Notes: generated from the letters alone by a model not told the origin. 64,000 nt of DNA from Silene conica (GCA_029255685.2 CM055312.2:68648792-68712791), one strand, 5' to 3'. Numbered from the stretch's first letter, positions 46,198 through 57,491 are shown. Made by a program: numbers and translations.

Positions 46198-46356
46198 AGT
46201 TGTAGCCTTGTCTGCGTATGCCATTGCTCGTCGAATAATTGGTGCTCCAAACTCAAGATTATGAATAGTGAAGACAACACGACCGTACTGTCCATAATGC
46301 TCTTTGTACAACCACGCCACCGGAGCGCTTGACCAATCATGGCAATGAATTATGTC
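46198..46356 (-). pseudogene. Captured starch synthase III exon A
   Basis: Bounded by AG (acceptor) and GTGAGT (donor), the frame reads DIIHCHDWSSAPVAWLYKEH then RVVFTIHNLEFGAP and RRAMAYADKATT. It joins exon B (VSNTYSKEV) in phase across a roughly 300-bp intron, so two exons and their intron were captured together. Confidence 0.88.
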
Positions 46357-46753
46357 CTAAACAGTAGGGTCAACTTTAAATGAGAAATTAAGATGACAAG
46401 AACATAAAATTAGAGGACGTATAACACATTTTTGCCAAACTTGAGAATGAGACGTACTTCATAGAAAAAAAATTTATTTTTAAAAAAGGGAAAACCTGTA
46501 TGTTATTACTGCCAAGCATAAACACGGAAAGTACAACTAGCTACTAGCAGTTAACATGACTTTGATTTATCAAAACCAACCAAAGATCAGACAAATATCA
46601 CACCATTCACAGAAGTATCAGAACAAACATTAACAGAATAATTATATTTTCCTTCTCCAGTCTTATTAGCTCTCCAAGCATATCTAATGTAATCAATCAT
46701 ATACAATATTCATCAAACTAAAGTTAACTTTGAACAAGACATAAACTACCTAC

Positions 46754-46906
46754 CATAATTGGTTCCAACACCTTAATATCTAGCTGAAAACACGAGAGTT
46801 TCTCTAATTGTCATCTTTCCAATGTAAGAATCATGTTGACTGACATATGCAGAGGTCCTCTGTGCAACAGAATCATCCATTTCATGCCCATTATACATAG
46901 TTTTCC
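46754..46906 (-). pseudogene. Captured PDR-type ABC transporter exon
   Basis: Between TTTCAG and GTAGGT borders the frame reads YNGHEMDDSVAQRTSAYVSQ then HDSYIGKMTIRETLVFSARY, a TAA, and GVGTNY. This is the first nucleotide-binding domain region, with Q-loop, of full-size ABCG/PDR transporters of the plasma membrane. Confidence 0.87.
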
Positions 46907-47171
46907 CTGAAATCTGTTAGTATTCACTAATAAGTCTCACTTTAATGTAGACGGTCAATTACAGCGCACTTTGAAGCTTGTAAGCCTACCTCTAGACCAT
47001 GTAACAACTAGATGAAAAACACATCAACTACCCCAAAAAGAAAGAAGAAAAAGGTGAGAAATTGAAGCAAACCCATTAAACAAACACATGTAAGCTTCAA
47101 CAATAACTAGATATAACACCCACACAAAAAAATAGAACTGATACAAATACATATTTAGGCTAGTTCTTACA

Positions 47172-47272
47172 GTTCCTTCAGCATCAACCCACTGTCATCT
47201 CACATAGAATCGTTGCTTTCCACGAGTAACAACATTGACTGAACCATCATCAAGGCGACGGTATTGGCGAAT
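47172..47272 (-). pseudogene. Captured LON-domain/cereblon-like exon
   Basis: Between an AG acceptor and a GTAAG donor, the frame reads IRQYRRLDDGSVNVVTRGKQ then RFYV, a stop, and WVDAEGT. It resembles the LON substrate-binding domain of plant cereblon-like proteins (substrate receptor of CUL4 ligases). Confidence 0.7.
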
Positions 47273-48052
47273 CTGATTTAGATAAACATCATTAGTAAAG
47301 GAAATTTTGCAAGTACTCTAATCTACCAAACTTTACTGAAGGCGAGTAGATCAATCATGCTAATCATAATAGAAAACCCTCAATTTAACTTATCCCTAAC
47401 CCTAAAACAATTCTAGATTTAGATTAAATTCATACTAACAAACCAATTACTACACAAAATTGTATGTAAACAACAATAATTACTTATTGAAAGAACTTAC
47501 AAAACAAATTAAGTAAAAAACATACCAATATCAAATAAAATTAGGAATTAGATGAGTAGAAGAGTGATGCGGCGACACTGGAATCGGTGGTGAGCGTCAG
47601 TGGGTCGGCAGTAGATCGTTGGTGTGGTGTGGTGTGGTGTGGTACGGTAGGGTGTCGATTGGAACGAGGGAATGGAGGAAATGTGGTTAATTTTTGTTCA
47701 GCTTTCGAAATAATGAACGGGGACGAAGTGACGAAGGATCTCATACTCTGATATTCTGATATTCTGATGTTAAATATGGGAATGGTCAAATACATCGGTT
47801 TTTCTAAGAACTGATGTATTTGATCAAATACATATACATCGGTTTTCCTAAGAACTGATGTATTTGATCAAATACATCGGTTTTTCTAAGAACTGATGCA
47901 TTATATGCGTCAGTTTCTCCTAAGAATCGACGCAAAAAGTTTGACTATAGAGCAAAAATGGATTCCCGCCGAAATTAAGTACTTTTTACATCAGTTTTTG
48001 TAGAACTGACGTAAATTGACTGACGCAATAGATGTTTTTTCTACTAGTGATT

Positions 48053-48707
48053 CATGCTTATGCATATTGATGTGACATGCCTCAAGAGGAGAAACTACTC
48101 ACAAACCTACACGAAATCGGTCATGAATGTCACCGATTTATTAAGCTCTAATCCTTAGAATATGTAGTAGCTTGCCAAGAAGAGAGTCAAGTCTAATAAT
48201 TTAGCATGAAATCAACAAAAACTCGTAGATAATGCAAAAGACTAGCTTGAAAATTTTTGAAAAATGCAAGGCAAGGCAATAAGTGATATGTGAGGCATAA
48301 ATCGTATTTGTCCGTTCCGACTCGACCTATAAGCTAAAGAACATGTGACAGAAAAGAACGTGCGACAGAAAAAGGATGAAAATAAGAAAACACCTAAAGG
48401 AATGAAAAACAAAAGACACCTAAACAATTGCAGACTCACAAAGGAGTATGCAAACACCGTCCCCAAACCAAAACGCACAATGCCCCCATTGTGCTCATCA
48501 GCATACAACCACAGCATATGGATGAGGATAGGCAGAAAAGAAACAAACAAAGAAAGGAAAAGGAAAAAGACTAGAAACTACAAAAAGAGTCTAAGGAGGA
48601 AGGAGGGAAAAACTGGAAATCTAAAGGGAAATAAAAGAAAAAACTACTTACAAGACGGAGGGACCTCCCCAAACCGAACCCCGAAGAGGGTAAGGTTAAG
48701 CACGTCC
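48053..48707 (-). other. Athila 3' UTR segment between the two CACTA elements
   Basis: It contains a conserved stem-loop at 48475-48494, a GGTTTGGGGA purine block and GGTCGAGTCGGAACG, all with counterparts at 62130-62460 of the plus element. Confidence 0.7.
48475..48494 (-). other. Conserved 8-bp stem-loop in Athila 3' UTR
   Basis: GCACAATG, CCCC loop, CATTGTGC. The plus element has CACAATG, GGGA, CATTGTG at 62251-62268 (opposite strand), each followed by a GGTTTGGGGA purine block. Confidence 0.8.
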
Positions 48708-50114
48708 CTAGTCCTCTGGGTCAAACTCCGACCCAGAGTCATCTCCTTCCGCCTCCTCTTCATCCTCATCATCAGACCCTATGCCTGTTCCCAAGGCAGA
48801 GCCTGAAGCTTCACCGTACCCAGAACTGCCTGCCTGAGGTGTGTACCAGGTGGGGTGAGTCCAAGGGCCGGTTCTACCAAAACTGACGCAAAAAGTACTT
48901 AATTTTGGCGGGAGTCACATTTTTACTCTATAGTCAAGCTTTTTACGTCAGTTCTTGAGAAAAACTGACATATTTAATACGTCAGTTCTCAACAAAACCG
49001 ATGTATTTGATCAAATACATCAGTTCTGAGGATAACCGATGTATTTGAATACATCAGTTACATTAAAACTGATGCATTTGACAATTCCAATTTCCCATAT
49101 TAAACATCCCTAAGCCCTTCCCCACTCATCATTCCGAACCTTTAGAACTAATAAACGCCTCGTTCCAATGGACACCCTACTACACCACACCAACGACCCA
49201 CCGCCGACCTACTGACACCGCGCCAACGACTCCACTGTAAGTCTCGTCTCCTTCTCTCACTAGATTTCTTATTTTCTCAATTTTGTTACTTTTCGATTCA
49301 ATTATTGATTCTTCGTTCAACGATTCGTTTGCCTAATTGAATCAATTTTAATCGATTTATCATTTTATCCCGATTTTGTTCTATATTTGTTGTGGTTAGT
49401 TGTGTTACATGTTGTTGTTTCAGATTTTTAGGTTTTTGTTCAGGTTTGTGATTTGTGGAATCTGTTTTTTACGCTAAATTGATATGAGTACATTATGTGT
49501 TCTTATACCCATATATGGCCAAATTTCATACCCGTATATATGGCCAAATTTCATACCCGTATATATGGCCAAATTTAGCGTGGATAATTATGTAATAAAG
49601 CAACTGATTTTTGATGAGCAAGGTAAACATTAGAATCAAGGAAACTCTAATGTATGTTGTTTAGTCCGTTTACATGTTGTGGAGAATCTGGAGATAAATG
49701 GAAATCAGAAAGGAAAAAGTGCTAAATTGGAATAGGAGATTCCTATTATGTAATGAAGCAAAATAAGTCAGTTTGGAATAAAGCACACACCAGTTTTGGA
49801 TTATTATGTAATGTAATACAGCAAAATAAGTCACCACTCACAAGAGCTCTTCAGGCAGTAAAACAATATTGTAAATGTAATCGTTGTTCTGTAACATCAA
49901 TAAATCATTGTGTTACAGTATCTACATTCTGAAGTAGTTTAAGGTCTGCCCAACCGACAGTCACATATCATCAACGACATATTCCATATTTCGTAAGGTG
50001 CTTGCCTTATCCCATAGTTCCCTCCCCCCTAAAAAATAGTCAAAACTGATTAGGTTTTGAGATACTGAGTTTGCCATTTTAATGTCACTTCTTGGCCTGC
50101 TGATGTATGACCTT

Positions 50115-50237
50115 TCTGTATAAAAGATGGGAATTGCTTCAGCAAGAAAAGAGGTGGATAATCGTAGTGGGTGACCTGAACATTGCTCCTTTTGCCGTTG
50201 ATCGCTGCGACGCTGGAACGGATTTTGAAAAAAATGA
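50115..50237 (+). pseudogene. Captured APE2 endonuclease exon 1
   Basis: The frame reads [13 protein letters not shown] then [26 protein letters not shown], then a GT donor. GDLNIAP holds catalytic Asp and Asn of the exonuclease III-like fold. Resembles plant DNA-(apurinic or apyrimidinic site) endonuclease 2, a nuclear base-excision repair enzyme. Confidence 0.88.
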
Positions 50238-50375
50238 GTAAGGTGCAAATTTATGATTATGCCAGTTGGTGTGATAAGATTAGTGTTTAGCTGCTGGTCG
50301 GTACTTGAATCTTCAGAATGGTGGATCCTTTCTACAAAACTAACATGATTTCCTACAGAATTACTATTTCTACAG

Positions 50376-50456
50376 GTTTTGGATTTGGTTGAGGTCCATG
50401 TTCGTAGAAACTGGGGGATCCTTTCTTGATATTTTCAGGCAAAAACACCCAGAAAG
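50376..50456 (+). pseudogene. Captured APE2 exon 2
   Basis: Between CAG and GT borders the frame reads [14 protein letters not shown] then [12 protein letters not shown]. It joins exon 3 in phase (Arg codon split AG/G). Confidence 0.87.
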
Positions 50457-50637
50457 GTTCAGAATATGTGCTCTTATTTGTGAAATATTATGATTTTTTA
50501 CTGTGATATAATTTTGTAAAAAGTTGATTCTCTAATTATAGTTTCATATACATATTATTTTCTTACCCATAATCAACGAAACTAATGGTTAATTAATATA
50601 TAGAGTATGTGATCCCTGTCATAATTCTCTCTTATAG

Positions 50638-50910
50638 GAAAGACACATTCACCCACCGGTCAATACATAATGGTGCTGAAGAGTTCAACTTCGGGAGAAG
50701 GATCGATCACATTATTGCCTTTGTTGCTTACATCATGTGGATGACATGGAGGATCATAACTGTAACCATAACCGTGTTACTTGTCATGTTCATGAATGCG
50801 ACATGGGGGATCATAACCTTGTTACTTGTCATGCTCATGTCCATCCCATTTGTATTTCCCCATTTGATCTATGTGGTCAATATGATTCAATTAGCCAATT
50901 TGAACTAGAT
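50638..50910 (+). pseudogene. Captured APE2 exon 3
   Basis: KDTFTHRSIHNGAEEFNFGR then RIDHIIA matches the conserved Gly-Ala and RIDHI region. Further on, a frame-shifted VTCHVHECD segment is partly duplicated (VTCHAH follows). Confidence 0.85.
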
Positions 50911-51317
50911 TTGAGGTAAAACGATGTTTATCGCCCTTATAATTTTAATTATTGGTTGAGGGTGTTAGATTATGTTGATTAGTGTTTGTTAATTTTTTGT
51001 TATAATTTGATTACGGAGATAATTTTATGTTATAAGGACAAGTATATTAGTACTCCATAGTGCCAACTTTCTCAATTATATCATCATCCCTGAATTCTCT
51101 CTTCTTATTAATAATATTAATATTAATATTAATTCATATCTAGCAAAAGGAAGAAGAGGTCTTGTTCATTTTCATCCTCGTCTCTCATTAACCAGCTCCT
51201 GAATCTCCAAACCAAACCTTGTTTTTTTTTGGAGGTTCTTCATTTTCTCCATTTTTTTTCAATTTGTAAATTGTAGTATATATTATTTAGGAATTGATCA
51301 ATAAAGGCGCTTCCATT

Positions 51318-51512
51318 TAAGTCATATGCTGCTCTCTTGGTTTTATCTAACAACAAACTTCAAGCTTTGGACACTAATTTGAAAGCACCTTCATCAGCAC
51401 CAACTGATTTGGTTTTGTCAGGATGAAGAATTGAGGCAAGTTTTCTGTATTGTTTCTTCAATGTTTCATCATCACATGATATATCAACACCAAATACCGC
51501 ATACCAATCAGT
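51318..51512 (-). pseudogene. Captured DnaJ J-domain fragment
   Basis: The frame reads DWYAVFGVDIS, DDETLKKQYRKLASILHPDK (with the HPD tripeptide that stimulates Hsp70) and GAFKLVSKA, a TGA in place of Trp, then TKRAAYDLN. It is the J domain of a plant DnaJ protein, opposite in strand to the APE2 exons. Confidence 0.87.
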
Positions 51513-51659
51513 TTAGTGATGGGATCTCAATCAATAAATCTTTTCTGGAGGTACTAAATTGTAACAATATGGATTAACATTATTATGTAATTATACGGTT
51601 AATACTTATAATGTGATTATATTCACACAATTTAATTAGGCTTTTTTGTTGATTTTTAT

Positions 51660-52055
51660 TAATGAAATTGAAGGATCCAGGGTTACCACAAATGGTGCTG
51701 AAGGATGCTCCTGATACCTGTGAGGGCTGTGATGTATTTGTTGTATCCAAACGAAGAGTGAAGACCAAACTGGCCACTTCCTTCCCTTCTAGCAGTAAGT
51801 TCAGAAACGGGTTGGATTAATGTGGCTTGGTTAATACGACTTAGTAATTTCGAGTCAAAAAATGAAATAGTCCGTATGATATTAATATTTTTAGAATGTT
51901 TATGTCATATAAATACGAGCCATGACACTTAAATATGTCGAATTGGGTATATTCTGACATATAAATGTGATCCTGCAGCGAGTTTGCAGTCAGCCGAAAT
52001 TCAGACGTCAAGCTTACCAACTGACAACAACATTCCAGTAGAGTTGACAACAGGT
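51660..52055 (+). pseudogene. Two exon-like segments, unidentified
   Basis: A frame with LKDAPDTCEGCDVFVVSKRR (about 51689-51795) and a segment between CCTGCAG and a GTAATA donor (about 51980-52052, SLQSAEIQTSSLPTDNN) look like captured exons. I do not recognise the source gene. Confidence 0.4.
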
Positions 52056-52323
52056 AATACATCGGTACCATCGTCATTGTTAGCCTTTTGAAGTAAAAAG
52101 GATTCATTATTATTTGGTATACCTACTCTCGCCATTTGATGCATACATCAACATTACCCCACAAAGCTGGTAAAAGACTGTCCTGCCTCCCCGTAAGTCG
52201 CTAGGCGGTTCAGGTGGGGTTATGCAACCATACAATTAATAAAAAAATCTGTGTTGTTGAATGATCCATTAGAAATGGAAATTGGCAAAGTGCAAATATC
52301 AAAACGATGACATTTCTTTGCAG

Positions 52324-52420
52324 GTGCAAGGTGATGGGATCATTGTAGCAACACCCAATGGAAGTACAACGTACTCAACAGGTACTCAATAGGAGGGTCC
52401 ATGGTTAGCATAACATTGTA
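52324..52420 (+). pseudogene. Captured NAD kinase-like exon
   Basis: After a TTTGCAG acceptor the frame reads VQGDGIIVATPNGSTTYST, then after a small indel GGSMV. This is the substrate-binding motif region (GDG..ATPTGSTAYS-type) of NAD kinases, which make NADP from NAD. Confidence 0.75.
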
Positions 52421-54535
52421 AGCTTGGTGGATTACTACCACAGTTTCGTAGTTAAATTTTCCATTTACGTTGTTGGTTGCAAACGTTAGGTTGGATTGTA
52501 TTTGGAACGTTGTTATGTTGGATTGTATTTGGAACGTTGATCGAATGAAATGTAATGCCCTTTGGTTGGATATATTAATGTAGGTGGTTTTAAATTTTTG
52601 GCTTTTGGGTGTCAGTTTTATGGGTAGGGTATGTGATGCCGAAAATTCGGTAGCTAATTTTTTTTTAAAAAAACATAAAACTAATTTGCATCAGTTCTTA
52701 CAACAAATGATGCAAATGGTAAGAGCGAAAGAATCAGTTTCAGTCATAACTGATGCATATACCACTCTAAATGGCGCTAAAATAGCTTACCAAATACATC
52801 AGTTGTAGAAAAACTGACGCAAAAAGATGTGCAAAAGAGTCAGTTCTAGCAATAACCGACGCAAATACCACTCTACTTAGCGCTAAAATAGGTTATCAAA
52901 TACATCAGTTTTTGAACAACTGACGCAAAAGGTTAACTTTTTGCGTCAGTTTTACCTTTATTTGCGTCGGTTCTGTTTTAAGAACTGATGTATTTGATAA
53001 CCTATTTGCGTCGGTTTTGGACTAAGAACTGACACAAATGCTAACTTTTTGCGTCAGTTTTAAAACTGACGTTTTAATAAACGTTTCCTCAATATACGTC
53101 AGCCAAGAACTGACGCAATAGGTCACCTAAAACTGACGCAATAGGGGATTTTTGTACTAGTGCGAGCCTACCCTGAGTAGCATACTCCGAGTAGCCCGGA
53201 TACTGGTAGAGACTGTCGTTCAACTGTTTTTGGTTGAACCGCCTGCAAAGGTCCGCCACCATGAGTGGGAGAGATCTGTCATCAACAAAAGGAGGAACAG
53301 AAACATTAGGAGGAGCAGTAAAATCAATTGGGTACCCCGTCCCAGGTGCAGCAAAGTGGGCACCGGGAGCAGGGACCCTATGGCCTCTAAAGGTGCCTCC
53401 TCTAAGTGGAAGGCGGTAAGACGGGAGGAGCGGTCTGGGCTACCCCTGAAAATTATCAAGGGGTAACATGGGGGGAGCCGCGGTGATGGGGATGCGATCA
53501 CTGAGGTAGGTGTCTACCTTCCAATAATCCTTCCTGTCCACCCAATGCACGGACTTGACATAAGCCATGTCCATGTACCGGGAGAGAGTGTCAATCGCAT
53601 CCTCATAGCGAAGGAACTGAGGAACAAGAAAGCGGGCCAATCGAGTGACTAGCCCACCACAAACAATAGTAGTCAAGGAAGTTCCCTCGCCCACCGACAC
53701 AAAGTGAGAGGCGACCAAATATGCAGTGTTATAAAACTACTGACCCGTACGTCTGACATTAAGATAGCCAGACAAAATGGAGAGCTCAATGTTTTTAACA
53801 TTTTGAGACTTTTTACGGCCAAAAACAGTGTTGGCCAAAAGACGTAAATAATAACAGGGGGCGGGTAAGTGAATGGTACTGTTTTTCTTCTTCCTATCGC
53901 TGGAATCAGAAATATAGGACCACATGACATTGTATGACCCAATGGGGTCACCCGTAAGACCCGTAGAAGATAAGCCTAGAAATTGAGCAAATTCATTCAA
54001 AGTTAAAGAAAATGTTTCATTGAACAATCGAAAAGAAATGCATTTGTTATCATAGCCGGGATTATAAGCTTGAATATCAAAAATAAAGGAGGAAAAGAAC
54101 TCAAGAGTGAGAAGGGTATAGGTGAACTCATCCATAGTGACAAGTCCTGAGAAACCCGTCCCATTGAGCAAGGACACCACATCATCATGACACCCCAAAG
54201 CTTGCAATGCCGGAACACAAAGGAACCGTGTGACCACCACTAAGCAAAAAGTGGAGAGATGGAGGAAACGGGCTTTTTGCGCCGGAGTGTTGAAGATGAT
54301 TTGCGGATAGTTTGGTAGACTATCCGTATCAAGTGTCGTCAACCCTCCTGACCTAGGAGCACGGCCTCGGGAGGTGCTTGCTCCGGAAGTGCGGGAGCGC
54401 TTTCCGCCTTGTCCACGGCTAGACATTATGAATCTGAAAAAATTCAATGAAATATAAGTCTTAAGCAATATTAAAACATTTCCTTAGCAAAAGAAGGATA
54501 AGAACCTAAACCAGAAACCCCTGTAACAGTATCTG

Positions 54536-54762
54536 GGTCGGCCGACCTTATTTCTAGGTCGGTCGACCACTATTGTCAAAATTCGAAGTTCCTGTAACCG
54601 CACCGAGGTCGGCCGACCTACTACCAGCAAATTCAGAAAAACTGTAATGATATTGCGGTCGATCGACCTCAAACCTATGTCGACCGACCGACCAAACAAA
54701 GAAAACGAATTTCAGGAAAATTGCAGTTTGGTCGGCCGACCTCCGTTTTGAGTCGGTCGACC
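54536..54762. repeat. 21-bp phased palindrome pairs, pre-ORF spacer
   Basis: Pairs start at 54536/54557 (GGTCGGCCGACC, GGTCGGTCGACC), 54657/54678 (GGTCGATCGACC, TGTCGACCGACC) and 54730/54751 (GGTCGGCCGACC, AGTCGGTCGACC), each 21 bp apart. A single GGTCGGCCGACC is at 54607. Confidence 0.95.
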
Positions 54763-55226
54763 GACAACAGTATCAGAAAAAAATCGCGGTTCTGAATTTG
54801 TGAAGAAATTAGGCATAGAAATTGCAAGAAAGAAACATACTAACCCTAACAGCACAAAACCACACACATTTTACAGATCTGAGACTATAAAACCTAAATG
54901 AAGAAGAAATCTAAAAAAGAAAACACAAACATACATGAAAACGAAATTAGGAGCCAAAACAAACTGAAAAAGACAAACTAAAACTACCTAGAACAGAATT
55001 AGGATGCTAGGAAACGAAAAAGAGGAAGAAAAAACTAAGAAACACATACCTTGAGTGGGGAAAGATGAGAGAAAGCAAGGAAATTGAGTGAAGGATGAAG
55101 AAGGTGGGTAGTTAGGGTTTTTAAGAGAGAGAGGGAGGTTCAGAAAATGTGAGCAATTATTGTGTTTTCAAAAAACATAAAGACCAAAGACCCTAACTCA
55201 AAGAAAAACCGGAAAAAACTACCCGA

Positions 55227-55340
55227 GGTCGGTCGACCTAATATTTGGGTCGGTCGACCTCTGTCCTGCATACCTGCTCTGTCAGAATTTATTTAATGCT
55301 GTCAGAAGGTCGGTCGACCTTCATAGTGGGTCGGTCGATC
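55227..55340. repeat. 21-bp phased palindrome pairs, near pol end
   Basis: Pairs at 55227/55248 (both GGTCGGTCGACC) and 55308/55329 (GGTCGGTCGACC, GGTCGGTCGATC), each 21 bp apart. Confidence 0.95.
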
Positions 55341-55495
55341 TACTTAACTGACGATTCCTCTTATTTTCCTGCAGAATCTCAAAATTCCCATCAAGTATTA
55401 AAACAGAAATTACAAAAAACGTAAAATTAAGCTAGAACACGGGCTGCCTCCCGTTAAGCGCTGGTTTAAGAGGTCCCGCACGACCCTTTTACCTA

Positions 55496-56111
55496 TCAAG
55501 AAGCATCCGAAAAAGGGTCAAAGTAAGAAACTTCAACTTTACCAATAAATTCGTTCTCTCCGCGGAAGTGCTTCACATACTGGCCATTAACTTTGAACCT
55601 CTCACCGGATGAGGTTTCTAACTCTATTGACCCAAATTTTGAGACAGCTTTGATGGTGTAAGGTCCGCTCCACCTGGATTCCAGCTTACCAGGAAAAAGA
55701 CGAATACGAGTATTAAAAAGCAACACCCTATCACCTACCTGAAAATCACGCCTAATGATTCTCTTGTCATGCCAGCGCTTTGTTTTCTCTTTATAAATCC
55801 TGGCATTGTCATAGGCTAACAACCTGAATTCTTCTAACTCATTGAGCTGCAACAAACGTTTCTCACGGGAAAGATTAGGGTCTAAATTAAGATCACAAAT
55901 AGCCCACCAAGACTTACGTTCTAACTCTACTGGTAAATGACAAGTCTTACCATAAATCAACCGGAAAGGTGACATTCCGATTGGGGTTTTGAACGCAGTT
56001 CTATAGGCCCATAAAACATCATCAAGTTTTAGACTCCAATCTTTCCTAGACTTAGAAACAACTTTGGCTAGGGTCTCCTTGAGTTCCCTATTAGAGATCT
56101 CAACTTGACCA
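55496..56111 (-). pseudogene. Athila integrase C-terminal part
   Basis: Continues the integrase after an extra base near 56117. A short stretch before 55975 covers the third catalytic acidic residue region. The open frame then reads [48 protein letters not shown] and KFGSIELE, typical of the Athila integrase tail. Ends at TAG/TGA near 55496. Confidence 0.85.
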
Positions 56112-57491
56112 CTAGTCCTGAGGGTGATAAGCTAAACCCCTACGGTGTTGGACCCCGAATTTATTTAACAAGTCACCTAAGCGTTTCTCCTTAAAATGCA
56201 TACCTCCATCACTTATGACAACCCTAGGGACACCAAAACGAGGAAATATGATTTTTTTAAACATCTTAATAACAACCTTTGCATCACAATGAGGAGTAGC
56301 AATAGCTTCTACCCACTTAGACACATAATCAACAGCTACAAGAATATACCTGTTACCTTGACTACTGGGAAAAGGTCCTTGATAATCAATCCCCCAGACA
56401 TCAAAAATCTCTACCTCTAAAATACCAACCTGCAGCATCTCATGTCTTTTTGAGACATTCCCAGTTCTTTGACAGGCATCACAGCTACCTACAAAATTTC
56501 TACAGTCAGCATGCAAAGTAGGCCAATAAAAACCAGATTGTAATACCTTGGCCACGGTTCTAGATGGACCGTGGTGACCACCATATGCAGAAGAGTGACA
56601 TGCTTCCAGAATGTCTTTCACCTCCCATTGGGGGACGCATCTCCGGATGAGTCCATCTCCGCATTCCTTGAAAACATAGGGGTCATCCCAAAAATACTGT
56701 TTTGCATCAAACATAAATCTCTTCTTTTGTTGCCATGACAACTCAGGAGGGATTTTACCTGTGACAGCAAAGTTAGCAAAATCAACATACCAAGGAGGGA
56801 GATAAGAACCTGAACTATTAATGATAAATAAACTCTCATCAGGAAATGAATCATCAGTAGGTAAAGAATCTTCCCCATCAGTCAGCTGAAGGCGAGATAG
56901 GTGGTCAGCTACCACGTTTTCCGCGCCTTTCTTGTCCCTAATCTCAATGTCAAACTCTTGGAGAAGGAGTATCCACCTTAAAAGTCTTGGCTTTGAATCT
57001 TTCTTTTGGAAAAGACCTTTCAAAGCTGCATGGTCAGTGTAAACATTTACCTTATTACCTATTAAATAGGACCTGAATTTTTCTAAGGCAAAGATCACAG
57101 CTAGCATTTCTTTCTCAGTGGTGAAATAGTTGACTTGAGTCTCATCTAGGGTGCGGCTTGCGTAGTATATAGCATTAAGAGCCCTGTTCTTCCTTTGACC
57201 TAGCACATCACCTACAGCGTAGTCACTAGCATCGCACATGATCTCAAATGGGAGATCCCAATCTGGTGGCTGAATGATTGGTGCTGAGATCAAGGCTTCC
57301 TTCAACCTGTTAAAAGCTGAAAGGCACTCATCTGTAAAATCAAAGACAACATCCTTAAGGAGCAACTGTGTAAGTGGTTTAGCAATCTTAGAAAAGTCCT
57401 TAATGAAACGCCTGTAAAAACCTGCGTGTCCTAAGAAACTTCTCACCCCCTTAACATTAACAGGAGGAGGTAATTGCTCAATCACCTGCAC
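56112..57491 (-). pseudogene. Athila RNase H and integrase core
   Basis: It begins with the RT connection ([20 protein letters not shown]), then RNase H ([53 protein letters not shown]). The integrase zinc region follows ([24 protein letters not shown]), then the core ([27 protein letters not shown]). A lost G near 57490 separates it from RT, and an added base near 56117 ends the frame after AYHPQD. Confidence 0.9.

Larger units (their letters stand above)
44613..48049. mobile_element. Pack-CACTA element (CACTA-1)
   Basis: The ends are CACTAGTACAAAAATCCCCT and, reversed, CACTAGTAGAAAAAACATCT; flanking ATT (44610-44612, 48050-48052) is the expected 3-bp duplication. Both ends hold subterminal arrays of AACTGACGCAAA-type words in both orientations (44640-45060, 47780-48030). 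No transposase is present. The interior carries exons of at least three unrelated host genes, all on the minus strand. Confidence 0.92.
48871..53162. mobile_element. Pack-CACTA element (CACTA-2), left tip missing
   Basis: The right end (reversed CACTAGTACAAAAATCCCCT) and its subterminal AACTGACGCAAA array (52680-53162) match the left end of CACTA-1. The left part (48871-49085) matches CACTA-1's right end but lacks about the last 45 bp. Right flank CGA and left flank ..CCG fit a CGA duplication whose last base was lost with the tip. The element lies inverted relative to CACTA-1. No transposase. Carries fragments of at least three host genes. Confidence 0.88.
48708..54426 (-). pseudogene. Athila post-pol ORF, split by CACTA-2
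   Basis: The ATG at 54426 starts MSSRGQGGKRSRTSG (basic, low-complexity head). Then comes a globular region (PALQALGCHDDVV, FLGLSSTGLTGDP). The frame is open except for TAG at 53737-53739 and TAG at 53440-53442. CACTA-2 enters after ATQGRL at 53163; the frame resumes at 48870 in phase and ends in a strongly acidic tail (SDDEDEEEAEGDDSG, stop 48708-48710). Removing the insertion gives about 475 codons from this ATG. The position after pol matches the extra ORF of Athila elements, sometimes called envelope-like; function unknown. Confidence 0.75.
54427..55495 (-). other. Spacer between Athila pol and post-pol ORF
   Basis: Non-coding on the minus strand. It carries six copies or pairs of the palindromic motif (54536-54762, 55227-55340) and, next to pol, a GGGAGGCAGCCCG block (55437-55455) of the kind found after Athila pol genes. 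Confidence 0.7.

Noticed and set aside
48345-48806. Plus-strand 153-codon Lys-rich frame
   Set aside because: It lies antisense to Athila 3' UTR and the acidic tail of the post-pol ORF; composition explains it.
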